Shown here piece by piece: positions 60,261 to 64,000 of a stretch of DNA of 64,000 nt. The notes below the pieces were generated by a model. That model did not search any database. It was given only the letters and a program-made list of their open reading frames with translations, and was not told the origin of the DNA. Position 1 is the first letter of the stretch. The number at the start of each line of letters is the position of its first letter. Where the stretch lies: assembly GCA_036867785.1 (NCBI GenBank), contig CP145417.1:186001-250000 (forward strand), written 5' to 3'. The translations under genes were made by a program, and so were the position numbers. This DNA is from Plasmodiophora brassicae (lineage: Eukaryota; Endomyxa: Phytomyxea; Phytomyxea; Plasmodiophorida).

Positions 60261-61109
60261 TTATTCGACATTGAACAGGACAGTGACGGAGTCGTTGAGG
60301 CCCGCCTGAAGGGTGTCGCCGCGTCGCACGGGTCCGACGCCGGCGGGCGTGCCGGTGAGGATCAGGTCGCCGGGCTCCATGGAGAAGATCGAGGAACAAT
60401 GGGAGACGAGTGCGGGGACGCTGAAGATCATGTCCTTCGTGCTGCCGTCCTGCTTGACGACATCGTTGACCTGCGAACGGTTCAGGACGAGCCCGCCGGG
60501 ATATTGCGAATGCAGCGACGAACGGTCAGCCAAAGGCGTGTGTCAGACGGGTCTGGAAGCTGATCACGAGAGATGAACTCAGAGAGCGGGCAGAACGCTG
60601 ATGAAGGACGTCAGGCTGTACGAATCGTGGCAGGGTCGGCAATCACCGACTGTCATAGCCTTTGGCAACTGTCCACGGGTGCCCAGCTTTGATCGCTTTC
60701 GCTTGCAGGTCTGGCGAAGCAGACGTCGGGAACAAATCACTCATCGAACGGCGTTGATCAGCGTACCACGGCAGGTCATGTCGAGAGCCAGCACGAATCC
60801 ACCGATATAGTCGAACGCGTCACGCTCTGCTACGCGCGACGTGGTACGCGACCCGATCACAACGCCGAGTTCCACCTCGTGGTGCACTTCCTCGATCCCA
60901 GCTGGGATGCGGATCGATTGCCCCGGCCAGATCCGCGACGACGGTGGCTTCAGGAACTGTAGGCATGCGTGTCAGCTGAGGATCACGCCATACACCGCCC
61001 CTACAAGAATCGGCGACGTCGGCACGGCATTGTTCAGCTCCTTGGCGTGCTGCGCGTAGTTCCTGCCGACGCCAATGATCAACCGGGACCCGACATCGAT
61101 CGACCGCAT
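60261..61109 (-). CDS. FAHD1: Fumarylacetoacetate hydrolase family protein (FAHD1 type)
   Basis: Several exons; the ATG at 61109 starts MRSIDVGSRLIIGVGRNYAQ, then HAKELNNAVPTSPIL. This opening is typical of FAHD1/acylpyruvase (IxxxGRNYxxHxxELxN...P). The next exon reads PSSRIWPGQSIRIPAG and EEVHHEVELGVVIG, which carries the metal-binding Glu residues (E-x-E). Then come FDYIGGFVLALDMT and, after further introns, the C-terminal block DMIFSVPALVSHCSS and GDLILTGTPAGVGPVRRGD, ending at 60261. Mitochondrial FAHD1 cleaves acylpyruvates and decarboxylates oxaloacetate. The length is close to the 220 residues of FAHD1. The internal exon borders were not all resolved. Confidence 0.87.
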
Positions 61110-61527
61110 GGTCGTCCCCGCCCGGGTGATATGCCGTCAATTTTGTGACCTGTCACTGGCGATCGGAAACGGAAGGGGGTGCGTCATCACGAGACGACCA
61201 ACTGCCAGGCACATCCACCACTGCGTGCACCCGCGTTGCGATCGACGCGTGTCGGAGTGTGTACGTATCGACACCTTCAGGATCTCCAACGAGGTATCCG
61301 AAATTGTCGACCACGTCATGGGCGACTCTGGGCCAGACGCGCGATGCTGAATGGCGAGGACAAACAGCTCACCAGCGTCAGCAGCAGCGGCGCAAGAGCC
61401 AGGTGAGTCGGGTCTAAACGATACACGGCAGCAGTCGCAGGTCACAGCTCACGAACGACCTGGATTGCATCGGACGACGGGCACATTGAAGACTCCTGCG
61501 CTGCAGGCAGGTGTCATCGTGTATGCT
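61110..61527. other. Unassigned region upstream of the FAHD1 gene
   Basis: A minus-strand open stretch (61137-61445) has no recognisable motif. The region otherwise serves as the FAHD1 promoter and the 3' flank of the gene on the right. I cannot support a gene here. Confidence 0.35.
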
Positions 61528-64000
61528 CTAAACGAGTTTGGATACTTGGGACATGTCTAGGGTGCGGGGGTTTGATGACGCTGGCGACAGCGGCTCTCCT
61601 ACACGAAACCGTGTTGAACTGCCTGGGCCAGGACGCATCGGGTGTGGCGTCGACTTACTACTTTTGGGCGAAAACATGCCCTTGATGCCAGAGAAGATGC
61701 CGCGCTTCGGGGTGGTCTTAGCAGCGTCCAGCTTCTTGCTGTCGCGGCGCTTCTTGAAGAGATCCCTGAGGGCGGTCCACGCGCCCTTGAAAATCGTCTT
61801 GATCGCATTGCCGAGACGCGACAGGTCCAAAACGAGGCCCTTCGTGACGTATTGCACTTCGTTGGATCCCTTCTTCCTGTGCCAATACGTGACGTTGAAG
61901 AAGAGGGACGATTGGTGCTCAACGTTCAAGTGCAGGCCGGTTGTGATCTTGTGCAACCCGACACGGCCCCGGAGGACGCGGTTGACCTGCTGTGGATCCT
62001 CCTGGGCGCCTTCGAGCATGGCCACCTCGTCTTTGTTCGGCTCCCGAGCCAACGTCTTGTCGTCATCGCCGTCCTCGTCACCTTCGCCCGCAGTGCCGTC
62101 TTTCAGCAGTGACACCGTGTCGTCGACCGTCTTCTTCTTCTTCGTGAACTTCCTCTTCAGCCACTTCCAGGGCCCTTTACTGCAAGGCGGCGTTCAGTCG
62201 TCGACCATGAGCTGGATTGGGATTACGATGCCTACATGCTCCGGACGGTCTTGTCCCACAGGTCCTGGAAGGTTCCCAGCTCGAGCTCGACGACGGCCAT
62301 GAAGCTGGCGTCCTTCATGCGCCGGAAATCGACATTGTTGGCGGCGACCATGACGCTGGCCCGCACCAGGCCGAACAGGTACCCGTCAACCTGGAAGTGC
62401 ACGTTCTTGTAGTCGATGGCAACGACCACGTGCGCCCCGATCCCGAGGACGCTAACGTACCCTTCCATGTAGGCGCCGACCTTGGGCAGGCCCACCTCGG
62501 CGTAGAACTGTGAACGCGTGTCCCGTTAGTATGCTGGACAGACCAACCGCGTTCGACATCGGTGGATGAGTACCTTGGGGCCGAGCGCCGATCCTTTGTC
62601 TCGACGGATCTGGACAACAGGGCCAAGGTTGACGGGGTCGAGCTCGAAGTCCATCATGACGCGGACGGGGAATCCCCAGACCGTGTCGATGTGCAACATA
62701 GCTTTGGCTTCGTACCCGAGAACGTTGACGATGCCCTGCATGCGGACGCCGCCGGGGATGATCGCGAACTTCGTCGCCGCTGGACAGACAGACGGTCAGC
62801 GAACAGGCTGTGGAACATTACGGGTAGGCGGCGGCGTACTTTCGCGCGCCGACGCCGAGATGGCCACCTTCCTGATGCCGGTGCATGTCAGGAACGACAG
62901 CGCCTTACGCAACGGGAACGTTTTCTTGACACGGCGCTCGCCTTGCGGCGCGTCCGGCGACGGTTCGGGCAGCGTATCCGGGTCGTCGACACCGGCAACC
63001 TCGCCGAACATCTTCTGTTCCTTGCTCGACTGTACGTTCCGTCGCTTCGCTTCCTGTTTGCCCATCGCGAGACTCATCTTCAAGACGTGCAGCAGCTGGC
63101 ACGACGATCAGGTTAGTGGTCCGGCGCCCGTTTCGAATTCGATCGCCGGATACCTTGTCGAACGTGAGCTCCGAGACCTTCCCGAGCACAAACCACCCGT
63201 GGTAGTCGTGCAACGATGGGATCGAGACGCCGAGGTAGGCCTGCACCTCGATGGCGTTCTCCTCGGTGAACGTCCCGTCCGGGTTCGACGGCCCGATCCA
63301 CATCGTCGCGCCGACCGACACGGCCGTCGGCTGGAACGCCCAGGTCAACGACGCGGATCCCTGCACGTTCTCGATGTGCAGGAAGTTCTGCCCGAACGGA
63401 CGCAGCCATTTGCCACGACCCAGGACGACCCCTAAGCGTATGGATCAGTCGAGGCGGTGCCGTCTCCCGTTGCGGGGCCGACCTGTGAACCCAGTGAGAC
63501 CCGGCAGGACGTACATGCCCAGGCCCATGTCGGATCCGGGGCCGAAGACCCATTTGGGGCGCGGGAAGTCCAGAGTGCCACCAACTGTCCTGAACGTGGT
63601 TAGATATGCGGCTGGAAGGTGACGATGTCGACCAGGGGACCTTCGAGGATGGGTGGGGCGAACGGCGCGAACGGATAGAAGGCGCCGACGACGCCGGCGT
63701 GGACGTCGCGCCAGGACCACCCGTTGGGCATGCCCTTGGTGATGTTCTTCAGGGCGACGTGCAGGGTGAACCGCTCCATAGAGATATACATGTTCAGCCA
63801 TGTGTCCTTGCGGAGGCGCTCGCCGAGGAAGAAGCAGAGCGTGCGCTTGTCGCCGCAATGATGGATACGCCCGACCTGCCCGCTGCCGCGCATGTGCTTC
63901 ATGTCCATCGACGTCGTGATCGCCATGGTCACCATGTCGAACGTGTCCATGCCGATGATGTGCTTCGAGATGTTCCTGCCGAAGAACCGGTCGAGGGTCC
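61528..64000 (-). CDS. Large unrecognised modular protein, 5' partial (3' part only)
   Basis: A minus-strand gene with several exons that runs in from the right edge; the stop is at 61528-61530. No family was recognised. Strongly coding blocks include 63950-63600 (with FFLGERLRKDTWLNMYISME), about 63580-63480 (PRPKWVFGPGSDMGLGMYVL), 63366-63110 (AYLGVSIPSLHDYHGWFVLG), about 62740-62560 (GIVNVLGYEAKAMLHIDTVW) and 62495-62232 (YVSVLGIGAHVVVAIDYKNV). Three of these share a loose pattern: a beta strand ending V-x-x-LG, a hydrophobic strand with an acidic residue, then a G/D-x-F-x-V strand. This suggests divergent beta-rich modules. The last 190 residues are basic and polar (KKRRDSKK) and probably cytosolic or nuclear. 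Whether a leader exists is unknown, because the start lies outside the window. Confidence 0.6.

Overview
The window is nuclear DNA of a gene-dense, GC-rich eukaryotic microbe. Genes carry many very short GT-AG introns, mostly 50-75 nt, and the proteins are typical eukaryotic ones: SERCA, syntaxin-18, LSm8, a UBE2D-type E2, CSDE1, SMPD4, SMCHD1 and MED8. U2 snRNA is present twice. Homologues of Chibby and alpha-tubulin acetyltransferase imply a flagellated stage. GC content, intron size and the content of secreted effector-like genes would suit a plasmodiophorid (Rhizaria, Phytomyxea, e.g. Plasmodiophora or Spongospora). That placement is inference; no taxonomic marker in the window settles it.

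Layout. Positions 1-3.3 kb hold a spliced Transposase_21/DUF4218 (CACTA-like) transposase gene, cut off at the left edge. From 3.7 to 11.4 kb lie three tandem, same-strand genes for signal-peptide-bearing HECT-domain proteins, with an eroded HECT fragment between the first two. Next come Chibby (+) and a TauE/SafE transporter (-), then a long SMCHD1-like GHKL-ATPase/SMC-hinge gene (14.6-21.4 kb, -). Two tandem genes for a 7-transmembrane protein with a secreted ectodomain follow (21.9-24.9 kb); a third lies at 36.3-37.7 kb and a broken copy at 34.7-35.6 kb. From 25 to 34 kb are housekeeping and regulatory genes: a two-RRM protein, a PHD-ePHD protein, a chitin-deacetylase-like membrane protein, LSm8, an ARMT1/DUF89 protein and a CSDE1-like multi-cold-shock protein.

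From 34 to 53 kb genes alternate with repeats: U2 snRNA copies at 34.5 and 50.6 kb inside a 270-bp duplicated block; a 685-bp hAT-type non-autonomous element with an 8-bp target duplication; ATAT1; a ciliary-type coiled-coil protein; syntaxin-18; a cluster of broken Ty1/copia fossils (42-47 kb); a COG1/Vps51-like protein; UBE2D; and a hAT transposase relic with a fold-back duplication. From 53 to 64 kb are SMPD4, SERCA, MED8, a FAH-family hydrolase and the 3' part of a large unrecognised modular protein that runs off the right edge.

The standout is the secreted HECT family. HECT E3 ligases normally work in the cytosol, yet all three genes here start with a signal peptide and end in a spliced HECT C-lobe that keeps the catalytic cysteine. 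The second lineage-specific family is the 7TM proteins. Exon joins were deduced by eye from splice signals, reading frame and family similarity; no search or alignment software was used.
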